Shown here: piece after piece, positions 10,811 to 24,200 of the stretch | Layout of the letters: each line of letters begins with the position of its first letter | Numbering within the stretch: position 1 is the first letter of the stretch | NCBI GenBank assembly: GCA_035772785.1 | Contig: JAOCPU010000074.1 | Coordinates: forward strand, 1 to 64,000 | DNA length: 64,000 nucleotides | Direction of reading: 5' to 3' | Source of the DNA: Phlebiopsis flavidoalba | Taxonomy: Eukaryota; Basidiomycota; Agaricomycetes; Polyporales; Phanerochaetaceae | The notes under the pieces: model-generated | What the model was told of the DNA's origin: nothing | Database searches by the model: none | Seen by the model: the letters and a program-made list of their open reading frames with translations, nothing else | Translations under genes and position numbers: made by a program

Positions 10811-11229
10811 GATGTCAAGCCACAGTGGATTCGGGGTAAAGCTAGTATACACCGTATCATGACAACGAAGGCAGTTATGGTGCAGCAGAGGAGGGGGTCT
10901 CAGACGAGCTGTAATGAGCAGCAAAGCGGAGACTTGGATGATCGACGCCAGAGGAAGAGCAGGGAAGGCGCCCACTGACGGGCTTCAGCAATCCACGTGG
11001 CTTATCGGTACGGAGGTTGTGTTGTACCAATCCTCCTACTAAACAATTCCATGAGCTTATGCCGGGTGGACCTCTTTGCGGTCGGACGGCATGTTCCTTT
11101 TCGTGCTATGGGGCAAGGATGGGTATTCACACGCTGTGGTCGGGATGGCATGGGGACTTGTGGATTTGGCGAACGAGAGTTTACCTCAGCGTCAACCCAC
11201 GAACAAAAAACATCACTCTAACCCTCAAA
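10811..11229. other. no gene recognised
   Basis: This joins the palindrome array to the tandem units. A plus-strand open stretch of about 75 codons (from 10997) and longer overlapping ones starting near 11017 and 11076 are GC-rich and lack any recognisable motif. No repeat of the neighbouring arrays was seen here. Confidence 0.4.
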
Positions 11230-13500
11230 ACCCGGGACCTCGTCGACAGAGCGCGGCAGCATCGCGCGCGAGCGCGATGGCGCCATACCCGACCTCCCAC
11301 CGAACTCGCTGTCTGTCGCGCGCACGCGGCTGGTCTCAATACGACGACACGCCACACCGGGGTCTTTGCGCGCGTTCGCACCGTCGGTTTCCCGCGCGCT
11401 ATCGAGTGGCGTCCCGCCTCCCCGTTTTCACCCTTCCCGTTTCGTTCGACTCGAAACGCGCCACAAGACTGCGTACCCACGTTTTGCTGCGTGCAGCGCA
11501 CAGGAGGACAAAAGGTACACAGTATCGGGTGTGAACAAAATAATAATTGATTATATTTGTCTTCATATTCTCGGCCCAAAGACTAACGAGGACTCGCCGT
11601 CGATGAGAGGACCCGGCCGCTTACAGCGAGAGGTGACGGCGCTCTTCTGGGTCGGTCCACGCACGTAAATAGATCGCGAGCCCTCGTCCGTCGCGCCGGA
11701 TTCCCTCTTCCGGACGCGGTGCGTCTGTCTTCTGCGGTCTGGAACCTTTTTTACTTTTTCCCCTATCCTCACTCCACCTCTTCTTTCTGATTTCAGTCTG
11801 CATGTTAATGACTGAGACCCTCCCCCGACCGAGAGCACGGTTAGCGGGGGCGGCTGTTTCCTATAGTGTAAGTTGCGCGCCTATGTATACAACCGTCGGG
11901 TTTTTTCCCCACCTTGATATCATATGTTTTCTCGTCATACCGCTCGTCTCGCTCTCTCGATAGTTGTTAGCGTTCGGTCCAACACTTTGAAGTGTCTTGT
12001 CCCTCGCCGCGGATTGCTAGGTAAGTGTGATTATTCGTTTGCGCTGACTCGTCTAGCGTACGTGGATTTACGCGGCCACTACAACTAACCATCACTCAAA
12101 CCTATTTGCCCCACGGTACCTTCTGACAACCTCAACGGAGGTTTTCCTCTACAACCCGGCGCTCTGTGAAGGGCCGCTACACGTCACGGGGCCCGACTGT
12201 AGCCGGCTTACTCGGCCTCCTCGATAGCGCGCGGACTCCTACTACCGCGTGTAAATGGGCAAGTACCTCAGTCATCCGGATATGGCCCGCTGCATTGAGA
12301 TATCCAGTAGTTCCCAGAGACTGTGGGAGAGATACTCATTCTAGTTGTCTTATACGCGCGATTCGAGAAGGCTTCGCTCCCCGGGACTCAACTCCGTGAC
12401 CCCAACGATGGGCAACGAGCGCGATGATGCCATAAAAGTCCGCCAAGCCCAACGTCCGTCAATTGCGGCCTCGACATAACGTCATGCGGTTGGTCCCCCA
12501 TATCCGTTGTGTGTATCGGCGGCCCGTTACCACCTTCCCCAATCGACTGGAAAATGCGCCTCAACATTGCATACCGTATTCACGCATGGTGCGCGCCTGA
12601 GGAAAGAGCTCAGGAGGATTGAATAATATTGCGTCTTGCTCTTTTCTAAATTATCCGGTCAAAGGCCAACCGATACCCATTGAGCACGGGGAGTTGAACG
12701 TTGATGTCCCCGCGTTCTCTGGGGTCGGTCCCACGGACATCAATCGGTTGCGCCCGATTTCGTCTGTTGCGCCGGCTTTATCCTGTCGAAGTTCGGATGA
12801 GGCGTGTCTATTTTCCCGCGGCTCGAGCCCTCTTTTATTTCGTACGACATCCATGTCCCAACACTCCTTCCTTCTCACCTTGTGTCCCGCCCACGCCGTA
12901 TGACCGGACCACGCCGATCGTGAGCACGGTAGGGGCCCGAGAGCTGCTCTCTCTATAAGTCCGCGCATGTCCATGTACAAATCTTGGGGTTTTTCTCTAC
13001 CTCAAGATCATGCAGTTTGTGCCACATTGTCTGTCTCGCGTTCTTCATTACCCTTAGAAGAAATTATGGTACAAGGGTTCAGCGCTTCTGGACGGAGGGG
13101 GAGTTTTGTGTCTCGCGCGGATCTCAGGGTAAGCGGCGCGTATATTTCGCACTTATTCGTCTGGTTCGGCAATACAAATTACCTGGCCACTATAATAGAA
13201 TCTGACATGGTGTCGTTACCCCCACAGCACCTCCTGTTGAGTCTCTAGAGTACGCCTTCCCTCCTTACCTCTCTTACAAAACCCGATGGCGAAGTGTAAG
13301 CCAGGGGAGCCGGTGTCTATGTTCGGCGCACGGGATTGAGAGGCGGGGCCCCCGGTACGCTCACTCGCCGCCGTTCAGTTAAGTAGTATTATTATAGGTC
13401 TGAAAATAGACGTCATTGGTTCATCTTTCCTTCCGTCTGGGTGCGTTGATGTGAAATTATCGCCGCACGATTGCTGTCACTGGCCACGGCAGCGTGCACC
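11230..13500. repeat. two strongly diverged ~1.1 kb tandem units
   Basis: Landmarks recur at an offset of about 1.09-1.15 kb. GCGCGATGGCGCCATA (about 11273) matches GCGCGATGATGCCATA (12419). AATAATAATTGATTATAT with a following GTCTT (about 11540) matches GAATAATATTGCGTCTT (about 12620). GGGTCGGTCC (about 11651) matches 12720. A GGG+T-run followed by CTTGATATCATATG (about 11898) matches CTCAAGATCATGCAG (12986). GGCCACTA at 12074 matches 13184. Similarity is patchy and eyeballed, with many indels. They may be old tandem duplicates or decayed LTR-like units; no primer-binding site, reverse transcriptase or integrase was found. Confidence 0.45.
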
Positions 13501-13541
13501 GCCTATCGACGGGTACACCGCCTATCGACGGATACACCGCC
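13494..13541. repeat. 19-bp tandem repeat, 2.5 copies
   Basis: The unit GT(G/A)CACCGCCTATCGACGG is present at 13494-13512 and 13513-13531, with a partial third copy to about 13541. Confidence 0.8.
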
Positions 13542-15510
13542 CGCGTAAGCCCCAGTGAGATCGGTTAGAGTCCCTTCCCGTTTTGATCACCATTAGTACT
13601 TACAGCGGCACAGCTGCCAGTGGCAGTCAATGTGAGTGACCAGGGTGTACGCTTTCCTCATATAGCTGACTTGGGCAGCTCGGCACAACTCATTTCTATT
13701 CCTTTACTTGATCGTACGCTAACATCCTCTATGTGCAATCCAAAACCTGAAGATACAGGAGGATGCATTTGGGACGCGCCTCGAGTGGGCCAGACTTAGC
13801 GCCATGGATCGGGCCTCCATAGCGCCTTCGATCAGGGGCACCATGGGTTTTTCTGGGCCAAAACGCAAAAAAGACCAATCAAGGGCGCTTATTTTATGCT
13901 TAACGCCGACAGCCGGCTGCAGCCGGCTCATCGTCATGCGCTGATACCGCGGACGGCTAGACCGGGTTCGCTCCCGGTCCCCGAAGCGTTGGACGGCGCT
14001 CGTAGCTGGAGCCGATATCTCGGCGCGGCTGCGGCTACGCGCCGGCTCGAGCCCTAGCCGCGGCAACACTACCTATGAGTCGGACCCCTGAGTCGGTCGT
14101 TATGCTCTGGAACATCACTGAGCCATAACCTTTTCTCTTCAATGTAACAGGTTGCCAACCTTCTCAATGACCACAACTTCAAGACAGTGCGGTGGAGAAC
14201 AGTCTGAGAGGGAAATGATGTACTCCATCACCGTTTGAACGGTGCGGTAGGGGGCGTGAATGAAGCACTTTTCTTGTCATGAAATGGGGCCTAGTAGGGC
14301 GTACGGATGGAATTTCCGAATAAGCAGTACCACACTATGTGATCTATCCAACACATTTCTTTTTTGTTTTTTTGTTTTTTTGGTGGTAAGGTCGCAACGT
14401 GGGTTATCATCGCGGACAAGCATATGTTTGAACCGGAATGGAACTCAATGGATTACTGGTACTACTGACTACATTGACTGTACTGCAGGTGACATAGATG
14501 GGCCCACCCCCCGTGCCCCCGCAGGGCCCGGTTGTTTTGAGAGCCAGGGGAATCCGCATCGGCGTGCTGCATCGCAGCAGCGCCATTACCTGACAAGTTC
14601 TGTTGCAGCCTCTGTTGCAGGAATTGGGCGCTTCCTTAGCGCGGACTTCGAATGTAGTGATGGCACCTTGAACCTCGCACGAGACTTGACTCAAAAATAA
14701 AATGTTTTTATTCATTGCTTTGCCATGGAGGATTCTGAGAATGACTCATATAAATGAGCAGCAGAAAGAGTACAGGTCACAGTGGGTAGAATTAAGGGAT
14801 GCTGGGTATTTAGGTGGGGGATAGCACTCTTAAGGTCTAGTCTAATAAAACTATCGCAACTATGTTTCTTTTACTATAGTACCATTTTAACAGCCCCAAA
14901 ACACTTGTAGGGGCAACAGGGGATTATAGCTATTAGCTATGTAAGTAGTGTCCAAGTATGTTTAGCAGGCTGTAGCGTAGTGGAGCGCCTGGGTCACATA
15001 CCTGATGGCAGAGAGTCACATAGCGTGACAAGCTGTTGCATAAACAGCGCTGCAACAGATGGCTGCAAAACAGGGGCAGGTCACAGTCTCAACGTGTTGC
15101 AGACCGGAATTCCTTTCCACAACGAAAAATTCCAAATATATCGGCTGCAACAGCCCTGAAACAGCTACTGTGACTTCCCCTATTGTGGGGCAGAATATGG
15201 TGGCTGACCACTTTCTAAGTACGCTCGCGACGTTAGCTTGTCCTTTTTTTCTCGGCGAGCGGGTTTCTTGCGAAACGTCCGGCGGCTTCTTAAATCAATA
15301 AATAGTCGAAGGAGCTTGATCTTTGCACGTGGTCATACATGGTCCCGAAGTCTCCAGGCAGCATTGCATAACACAGCATTTTCATTACACAACAAACACC
15401 CCACATCCAGCATTTTATCTCTGACATCCACCTCGCCCGCGACGCTCAGAGACACTGGCAATAGTCTAAACACCCCCATCAGCACCTCACCCACCCACAG
15501 CAGACGGAAA
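13542..15510. other. no gene recognised; GC-rich palindromes and GTTGCA-rich patch
   Basis: A perfect 18-bp palindrome (AGCCGGCTGCAGCCGGCT) lies at 13911-13928, inside a GC-rich tract to about 14070 with further self-complementary GCCGGC/GCCGCGG text. From about 14595 to 15170 short CTGTTGCAG/CTGCAACAG motifs recur in both orientations, hinting at a small non-autonomous element whose ends I could not define. An open stretch of 146 codons at 14260-14700 (+) has no recognisable family. The region just before 15511 is downstream of the first xylanase. Confidence 0.4.
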
Positions 15511-16462
15511 TCACTCACAAGAGTTCTGGCACGTGCACGTAAACCCCAGAAACACAACTCGTACCCCCCGTCCATCCCTCGGCCCCCACACTTGTCCCCA
15601 GTGCGCCACGCTCGCCCGCGCCGCTCGACTGCGCCGGCACGTGGCACCGCGACACTCGTCCGAGCTCGCACCCGCCACTACATGCTGCTGCTGCTGCGGG
15701 GGCGTACCCACGTAGGGGGCGCCGGCGCCGCGCCGCCCGCGCTAACAGTCACCGTCGAAGACCCGCTCGAGAAATACCCCTCGGTCGCGAGGATCTGGTA
15801 GTTGAACGCGCCGAGGGTTCATGCCCGCGGCCTTCCACGCGTCAAATGATTCTGGACCGTGACGGTACCCGAGGTGCGGTGCGTCTGGCGGACGGACCAG
15901 AACTGGGAGAAGGTGGCGGTGCCCTGGATGGACGGCTCGTTGACGCGCGTGGTCTCGTAGATGTTGTAGGTGGACCCGTCGGAGTGAGGGTGCCCTTGAG
16001 CGCGAGGCCCGTGGAGGGGTTGTACGTCCCCGAAGGACTCGGTGATGTAGTATTCGACGAGCGGGTTGGTTGTCCAAGCCGTACACGGAGAGGTAGGAGT
16101 TGCCGTTGGGCTGGTAGTTCGCGTTGAAGGATATATCCCTGTGCGCTATGAGCATTGGGTTGAGCTCCCCGTGCACGGAGCACTCACTGCCGCGCTGCCG
16201 GGGTTCCAGCCCTTGCCGCCGACAAAGTTGCCGCTGCCCGACCAGGTGACGCTGTACTCGCCGCGGCGCCGTTCGTGTACGTCACGTCCGCGCCGCCGTC
16301 CGTCCAGAAGGAGTAGTAGAACCCGTTGTTCGTCCCGTCGACGAGGGCGTGCCGGACCGCGAGAGCAGCTGCGTCACGTTCACGTGTCCCGGGGGCAGGG
16401 CGAGCGCGCTGGCCGAGAGCGCGGGCGCAGGCGAGAGGAGGAGCGATTGTCAGGATGGCCAT
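15511..16462 (-). CDS. GH11 endo-1,4-beta-xylanase with C-terminal CBM1, frame-broken
   Basis: This secreted enzyme cleaves xylan backbones in plant cell walls. From ATG at 16462 the protein has a signal peptide ([12 protein letters not shown]...) and [21 protein letters not shown](A)[14 protein letters not shown] and [11 protein letters not shown] follow. A 49-bp intron (16139-16187, GTGAGT...CAG) comes next. The second exon reads [17 protein letters not shown] and NPLVEYY, whose Glu is the family nucleophile. It continues through [16 protein letters not shown] to [16 protein letters not shown], whose Glu is the acid/base. A Pro/Gln-rich linker leads to [15 protein letters not shown] and [10 protein letters not shown], a fungal cellulose-binding CBM1 ending at the stop 15511. 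At least five one-base indels break the frame, mostly beside G or C runs. All catalytic and binding segments survive, so assembly error is as likely as decay. A TATA box lies just upstream. Confidence 0.85.
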
Positions 16463-16510
16463 GTCGACGGTATGTGCACCTTGACGAGGGCACACCTGCC
16501 TGCACACGCG

Positions 16511-16518
16511 TTATATAC
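16511..16518 (-). promoter_or_regulatory. TATA box of the GH11-CBM1 gene
   Basis: On the minus strand GGGTATATAACG lies about 50 bp before the ATG at 16462, a usual distance for fungal secreted-enzyme genes. Confidence 0.6.
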
Positions 16519-18234
16519 CCCCGCACAACGCATAATGAATACCACGCGCCGTTATTGAAGACGTCTCTCGCCAATTTGTCTGGCCCAGTTCTCCCGCCGT
16601 CGCCCCGCGCGTTCAATGCGCCGTCCACCCACCCTCGGTTAATTAGCTCGCGTGAGGCCCCCCCCACCCCGTCTGCGCCTAGTTGTCGAGTATTCGTCGG
16701 AAGAGCGACGTCAGCTGCGAGACATGCGCGCGGTGCGTCGTTGAGGACTGGCGGTGCCGACGGGGAATCTTCGTCTGGGTTTTTCATTGTGCGGTGCCGT
16801 GCTCGATGAACGTGCAGTGTGGTCGGAGGGAAGGCTAAATTGAGTTCGTCGTGCGCGTCGATGCATGCATGACGAGAAGCGTCGTGTTTATTTCTAGATT
16901 ATTTAGTGCGTGTTACTCCTAAAACGGGGCTATGTCGAAAAGCGCCACGTGCTGGGTTGCATCAAAACATATTCCTGACCCTGGTGCTCGTATGCGTTCA
17001 GCCCAATGTCCACATCTCTCATAACTACCGAGCTCAAATCCTGGCTTCGGGGCCGTATTTCAAGTCTTCGGAACGGGCACGGAATCAACTCTTGCTCACC
17101 AGTCGTACACATCCATTTCTCGAGGAAGGGAGCACAGAGAAGTATTGGTCTGAATATCTGCAGTACTAGTTCCACGGAACGGGACCTCTGGTGATGTGAA
17201 CGAGGACTCGCACCATGTACAAGTGTTCCTGCTCGGAAGGAGAGGACCCCCCGAACCCATAGGCTTGTAGAGCGCGCTCATCCAGGCTGGCGACGCACGC
17301 GAGCAGCCCCAGAGAACCCATTTTCTCGACAGGACGGAACCCTACCACCCCGCGCCCCCGTACGCGTGTCGCGGCCCGTCAAGGTTCTGTCGTCGTCGTA
17401 CGCCGTAGCGTTTCGATCTTTGATAGACATACGCGACTCTAGCCTATGGGCCCAAGCACTTGGGAAGTGGGAAAGCCACAGTAAGTATGACACGTGCATG
17501 TCGAGGACTCATTCCGCGGAAGACCTCTACTCACACGACATCTGCTCACACACGACTCAACGTCACACGCCCTCGAGCCCTTGCAGCCCGTCGCGAGGCA
17601 CCCCAATCACCCTCACATGCCAGAAAAGACGCGATCACACACCGAAAAGACCCAACCCATAGTCTCCGAGGCAGAGCCAACAGCGCACACGCCAAAAAAA
17701 ACGCCAAAAAAAAGACGCGTCCATCGCGAACCAGAAAAGCACGACGTGCTGCGACCACGTCCCCTTCCCAGGCACGGCGCCCCGCGTGCCCACCGACGCG
17801 TCCGCGCCCTCCAACATTGAACAACAGCGGGTCTTTCACATGCCACCGCGCCGCCGCACGCGCGAGTGTCAGCTTCTGCTGATGTCCGGTCAGGCCCGGT
17901 CAGGGGGTAGAAAAAGGGCGCGATGGATGTGCGCGGGGGTGTTCGAGCTCGCTGGTGCTCCTCGGTTAGAGGTGGATGGAGGTGGGCGTGTACGCGGCTG
18001 TGGTGGTGCTCGTAGCACTTGAGGTGGAGGTGGGAGTCGACACGAACGAACGAACGCGACTGAGCACAGAGCGCAAAGTGTATTGTGTTCACACCCCCGC
18101 TCGCCAAACGCGACATCCTCCCAGGGTCCCGAGGCCTGTACATCCCTCAAAGTTTGATCGTGCGCTGCTATATGAGCACCGCGTCTTCCACCGTGCTCTC
18201 AACATTTGTCTGCTTTCTATTCCTCTCCTCAAAC
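16519..18234. other. intergenic, no gene recognised
   Basis: This lies between the divergently oriented xylanase and ABC transporter genes and probably contains both upstream regions. Open stretches of 70-180 codons occur in several overlapping frames around 17460-18140, where the DNA is GC- or purine/pyrimidine-biased (A runs at about 17694-17712). None shows a known domain. Confidence 0.4.
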
Positions 18235-21200
18235 ATGGACGCGCAAATTGTGCTGAACACAACCCCCGACGGCGGGTGGCAGGAGAACGGCGATCCGTCC
18301 CTTCCCGTCGCGCGCTTGCCCCGGGCTGATTGATCCGCAGGTTCGACGACCGCCTCGTCCCCCCGCGGCCGTCGGCGCCGCGTCGCTCTTCGTGCTGCTC
18401 GCGCACACGACCGCGTGGCGCGCCCTCCGCGGCACCGGCGACGAGGGCAAGGACGCGCACTGCGTCCGCCGCCGCGCGCGGCCGGGCGCACGATCGTGGG
18501 GTTAAGCTTGCGCGCCTGGCGAGCACGGGGGCGTTGTTCTGTCTCTGGGCGGGCGTGGCGCGCGCCGCCTGCGGGGCGGGACGCGGCGCATGGCGCGCTG
18601 CTCGCTACACTGGTACAAAATGCTCCTCTCCCTCTCACGGGGATACCCATTGCTGAGTCTGACGCAGCAGGGCTTATACGCAACGGTGCGCTCGCGGCGC
18701 TGAACGTCCTCGCACACGCGCGCGGCGCGCTGTGCATCTCGGCACACCTCTCCCTCGTGCTCTTCGCGACGCTCGCAGTCTACGCGTACCGCGACATCTG
18801 GCCGCTCATGACATACACGCAGACACCCCTAGACGGGCCCTTCGGCGCTGTGCTCGTCGCGAAACTCGTGCTGCTCGCGCTCGCAGGCGCGCTCCTCCCC
18901 CCTGCTCGAGCCGTACGCGTACCTCCCTCTGGACCCCCTCGTACGCGTCCTTTTCTCCCTCCTGATCACATACTTATTGTTTGGCAGCACCCCGAGCGAG
19001 CCCGCACCCGAACAAACCGCCTCCCTCGCGAGCTTCCTCAGCTACACCTGGCTCTCGCCGCTCATCTGGCGCGCCTCACGCAGCGCCCCGTTCGCGCACG
19101 ACGACCTCCCGCCGCTCTGCGACGCCGACCGCATCGCGGCGCTCTCCTCGGGTCTCTGCGTGCGTCCCTCCCTCCCGTTATCCTCTTCTTCCTGTTAAAC
19201 AGGAAACGAATGTAGTATCTGGACCCGATGCAGGGCGCACGCCCGCGGCACCTCTTCTTCGGCCTCGCGCGCACCTGCCGCCGCCTCGCTGCTCCTCCAG
19301 TCGCTCCTCCTCATCTTCATCGTACGCCCCTCTCTTCTCCCTCTCTCCTCTCTCCCTCCCCTCTCCCTAGTGTAAGCCACAGCGTAACCCAACCCCCACA
19401 GGCAGGCGCAAAAATCGCCGTCCCAATCGGGACGCACGCCCTCCTCTCCTCGCTCGAATCCGGACACGGCGCCGTGCGGCCGTGGGTGTGGATACTCTGG
19501 CTCGGCGCCGCGCCGCTCGCGAAGACGCTCGCGTGGGAGGCGTACCTCTTCTACTCCGTGCGTGCTCCGCGTTTCTGGTGAATGGGGGCGCTGAGGGGGC
19601 GGCAGACGCTGTCGCTGGCGCGCGTGCAGAGTGTGCTGACGGCGCTGGTGTGGGAGCATGCGCTGCGGGTTGCGGTTTGGCGCGTCCTCCGAAGCCGCCC
19701 CGGACGCGGGCGAGGGCGGGGCTGATGCGGAGGGTGAGGCGGATAGGCATCTTGTGGGGAGGCTGGCGAACCTCGTCACGAGTGATCTGGAGAATATCGT
19801 CGAGGGGCGGCATTTTTTGTTTCTGGGTGCGTCTCTTTCTCCTCCTCCTCCTCCTCCTTTTCCGTCTTGGATATATGCTAACATCTGCGCCAATTCCTCT
19901 CCCCCGCCGACGTTGACATTATTTGACGTCCGTGCTGATTGCCAACGCCTCGCAGTGCTCTACGTCCCCCTCCTCTGCATCCTCTCCACATCCTTCCTCT
20001 ACTCCGTCCTCGGCTGGAGGTACGCACAGTCCCCCCATTCCCCCCGCCTCCTCTGCCTCTCAGAACCAACACTAACGCGTGGAACAGCGCATTCGTGGGC
20101 CTCACAACAATGCTCCTCCTCGCGCCCGTGCCCGGCTGGGTCGCCGCGCGCGAAAGCAGCGTGCAGACCCAAAAGATGGCCGCCGTGCGCCTCCCGCTCC
20201 CTTTCCCTTCCTCTACTCACCCCCGCAGACAGACGCACGCGTCCAGGCCGTCTCCGAAGGTCCGTCCTCTATCATAAAGCGGAGGAAAGAGGCTGACGCG
20301 GAGCAGCGGTGTCCACCCTCCGGATGCTCAAGCTCTTCGGCTGGGAGTCCCGCGTCGCGCGCACGCTGCGCGCCGCGCGCGAGGCGGAGCTCGCGCTCGT
20401 GTGGACGCGCAAGGTGCTCGATCTCGCCAACATCTGTCTGTCGTGCGTCTTTCTTCTGCCTCTTTTGCGAGGCGCGCAAGGCTGATGGGGCGGGGCGAGT
20501 GGGGGGCAGGAATGTGATTCCGGTCGTGCATATGGTGGTGACCTACGGGATCTATGTGAGTTGTTTAGTGTGTTGCAAGGGTGGGAAGAGGCTGATTGGG
20601 GCAGACGATGGTTATGCGGCGCGAGCTTTCTGGTGGGTGGGGATTTTTTGGTGGGGAGGGGCGCTGAAAGGACGCAGCGGCGGTGGTGTTCTCGAGCGTG
20701 ACGGCGTTCGAGCTGTTCCGCATGCAGATGGGGATGGTCATGTATTTCTTGCCGAGCATGATCTCCGGTGGGTCCCCCTTTCTCCGCTCAGCTCTCCGAT
20801 GCTGAGGGGAAATAAGCGAATGTGTCGCTCAAGCGTCTCGCGGCGTTCCTGCGCAACGTAAGTGCGCTCCGCACAGACAGAGGCAGAGGCTGACACGCCC
20901 AGACGGAGCTCCTCGACGCCTACACCCCCGCACCCCCCTCCTCCTCGGGGCCCGCAATCTACACGCACTCCCAATCCTCCCAATTCAAACTGACACTCAC
21001 ATCGCCCCTGACCTTCCCTTCTGGGCAGACGACCCTCATCCTCGGCCCCACAGGCGCAGGCAAGACCTCCCTCCTCCTCGCGCTGCTAGGCGAGATGCAC
21101 CGCGCGTCGGGACCCAGCGGGTGGGCGTCCCTCGGGGAGGGGCGGGACGGCGTATGTCGCGCAGGAGGGGTGGGTGCTTAGTGGGACTATCAAGGTCCGC

Positions 21201-24200
21201 CGTCCTCTCCTTCTTTTCCTTTCGAGGAAAGTGTTGATCCTGGTGGGGATGAAGGAGAATGTGCTGTGTCGGCGCGGCGTGGGGACGAGGGGCGGTACCG
21301 CGCCGGTGAGTCTGAATTATGCGTCGGGTGCGGGGCGGGAGGCTGATGAGCGCAGTCCTCCGCGCGTGTGCGCTCGATGGTGGATCTGAAGCTCTGGGAG
21401 GCGGGGCGACGCGACCGAGGTCGGCGAGCGGGGTATCACTCTCAGGCGTGTCTATCTTTTCCTCAATTCCCATAGTCAATGCTGAGAGGCCCCTAGTGGA
21501 GGCCAAAAAACCCGCATCGCCCTCGCCCGCGCAGTGTACAGCCCCGCGGGCACGCTCCTGCTGGACGACCCCCTCGCGGCGCTCGACACGCACACCGCGG
21601 CGCACATCGTGAGCCAATGCCTCGCCGGCCCGCTGCTTGCGGACCGCACCGTGCTCCTCGTCGTGCGTCCCTCCGCCCCCCCCTTTCTCCCCTTCCTTAC
21701 TGACAAGGCGCAGACGCACAATGTGCAGCTGGCCCGCCCGCTCGCGGGGTGGGTCGTCGCGATGAAGGAGGGCGAGGTCGTCAGCTCGGGCACGCTCGGC
21801 GAGGCGCTGAGCCGCGCGCCGGAGCTCGTGCAGGAGCTCGCTGCGGAAGAGGTCGTCGCGGAAGAGGAGAAGCCGGAGGAGGTCCGGGGCGGGAAGCTCG
21901 TTGTGCCCGAGGAGAAGCCTGTCGGGGCGTGTGAGCTGGCGTGCCTGTGCGTTCCACTTTTGTTTTTCCGTGTAGGAGGTCGTTGACGGGGGAGAAGATA
22001 AATTGCTACTGGTGGGCCTCGGCGGCGCGTGGCCGCTGCTCTTCTGGGCGCAGTTCCTCGCCGCGGACGTCCTCTGCAACGTCTCCACCACGCTCGAGTA
22101 CTGGTGGCTCGGCTTCTGGGCCCAGCAGTACGCCGACCGCGCGCCGGGCGAGGTCCGCGTCGCCCTGTGCGTCTTCCTTCTTTCCTTTCCGCGGGGCCCA
22201 GTGCTGAGAGAGTTGAAGGTACCTCGCGGCGTACGCGGGCATCGTGCTGCTCAGCATCCTCGCGATGGTCGCCGGCAACCTCGTGTTCACGTACGGCGGC
22301 ATGCGCGCGTCGCGCACCGTGCACGCGCAGCTCACGGACGTCGCTGCTCCGCTGCACGTTCCGGTGCGTCCTTTCCCTCCCCCGTCGTGTCGCTTGCGGC
22401 TGACAAGCGTTAGGTGGCTCGACGCGACGCCGACTTCGCGTATCCTTACGCGGTGCACGCAGGACATGCAAACGCGTATGTTTCCTCCCCCTCCCCCCAC
22501 CCCCCCCATTTTTTTTCCCGCCTCGCTAACAGCCAGCAGTGGACGGCGCGCTCCCGAGCCAGCTCAACTCGCTCAGTACGTCCCTCTCTCTCTCCTCCCC
22601 TCTGCCCTCTTCTGACGAGTGCACAGTCGGCGCGACGCTCAGCCTCGCGGTGACGCTCGGCGCCGTCGTGCTCTACACGCCCGTGTTCCTGCTGCCCGCA
22701 CTCGGCGTGACGCTCGCAGGCGGCGCGCTGGGGCACGTCTACGTGCGCGCGCAGCTCGCCGTCAAGCGCGAGGCGTCCGTCGCGCGCGCGCCCGTCCTCG
22801 CCGTCTTCAGCAGCGCCGTCGCCGGCCTCGGTGAGCCCCCCCTCCTGTCACGCGCAAGTGGAGGCTGACGGGCGCAGCGAGCGTGCGCGCGTACGCCGCG
22901 CAGGCGCGCTTCCGGCGCGAGATCCACGCGCGCATCGACGCGTCCACGCGCGCACAGCGCTCGCTCATGAACGTCAACCGCTGGATCAGCGTGCGCCTCG
23001 ACGCGCTCGGCGGGCTGTTCACGACGGCCGTCGCCGTTCTACCTCGTCTACGCCGCGCGCGGCGTCACGCCGAGCAACATCGGGTTCGTGCTCAGCGTCG
23101 CCGGTGCGTCCCCTCCCCCTCCCTCCTCTTGGTTTGCGCTCACAGATCGACAGCGTCGTTTAGCGATACCATCCTCTGGTGGGTGCGCACGTACAACAGC
23201 TTCGAAGGTGCGTTGGGATGTGTTCTGTGTGCGACGTGCTGAGGCCGTGGACAGTCAGCAGCAACAGCCTCGAGCGCATCCAGCAGTACCTCGAGATCGA
23301 CCACGAGCCCGAGCCGAAGGACGGCGGGGCGCCGCCGGCGCTTTACTGGCCTGCGAGCGGCGACCTGTGTGTCGAAGGGCTCTCGGCGCGGTACTCCCAG
23401 GTAGGATTGGCCCGCTACTATTGTACGCATTGGCAGACTGACTTTGCGCCAGGACGGGCCGACGGTTGCTGCGCAACGTGTCGTTCGCAGTCAAGGCCGG
23501 CGAACGCATCGGTATTGGTGAGCGCACCCCCTGGCTACGCGTGTTGCGCCGCTGACGCGCCGCCCAGTCGGCCGCACGGGCTCGGGCAAGTCGACGCTGA
23601 CGCTCGCGCTCCTGCGGTGCATCCCCACCGAGGGCACGGTGCGCTACGACGGCGTCGCGACACACACGCTCAACCTCGACGCTTTGCGCTCCAACATCAC
23701 CATCATCCCGCAGATCGTACGTCCCCCCTCCCTTTCCCTCGCGCGACGCGGAACACTGACGCGCACAGCCCGAGCTCCTCAGCGGCACGCTCCGCCACAA
23801 CCTCGACGTGTTCGGGCAGTACGACGACGCGACGCTGCACGACGCGCTGCGCGCCGCGGGGGCTCTACGCGCTGCACGGGCCCGACGGCACCGCTGCGCC
23901 GCGCCTCACGCTCGACTCGCAGATCGCGGGCGCGGGCGCGAACCTCTCCGTCGGGCAGCGCCAGATCATCGCGCTCGCGCGCGCGATGGTGCGGCAGAGC
24001 AAGCTGCTCATTCTCGACGAGGCGACCTCCGCGATCGGTATGCGCACCCTTCTCTTCTGCGTTTCCTCAGGCTCATGGGAGGGTAGACTACGAGACGGAC
24101 AGCGTGATCCAGAGGTCGCTCCGCACGGAGCTCAAGAAGGACGTCACGGTCCTCACGGTCGCGCATCGGCTGCAGACGATCATGGATTACGACAGGATTG

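Noticed and set aside
11230..13500. LTR retrotransposon with two LTRs
   Set aside because: Units are tandem with no room for an internal coding region, and no primer-binding site, polypurine tract, reverse transcriptase or integrase was seen.
21036..22471. Minus-strand open frames of 331-351 codons
   Set aside because: They are antisense to the ABC transporter's NBD1 and TMD2, whose motifs are clear on the plus strand; GC-rich codons keep the opposite strand open.
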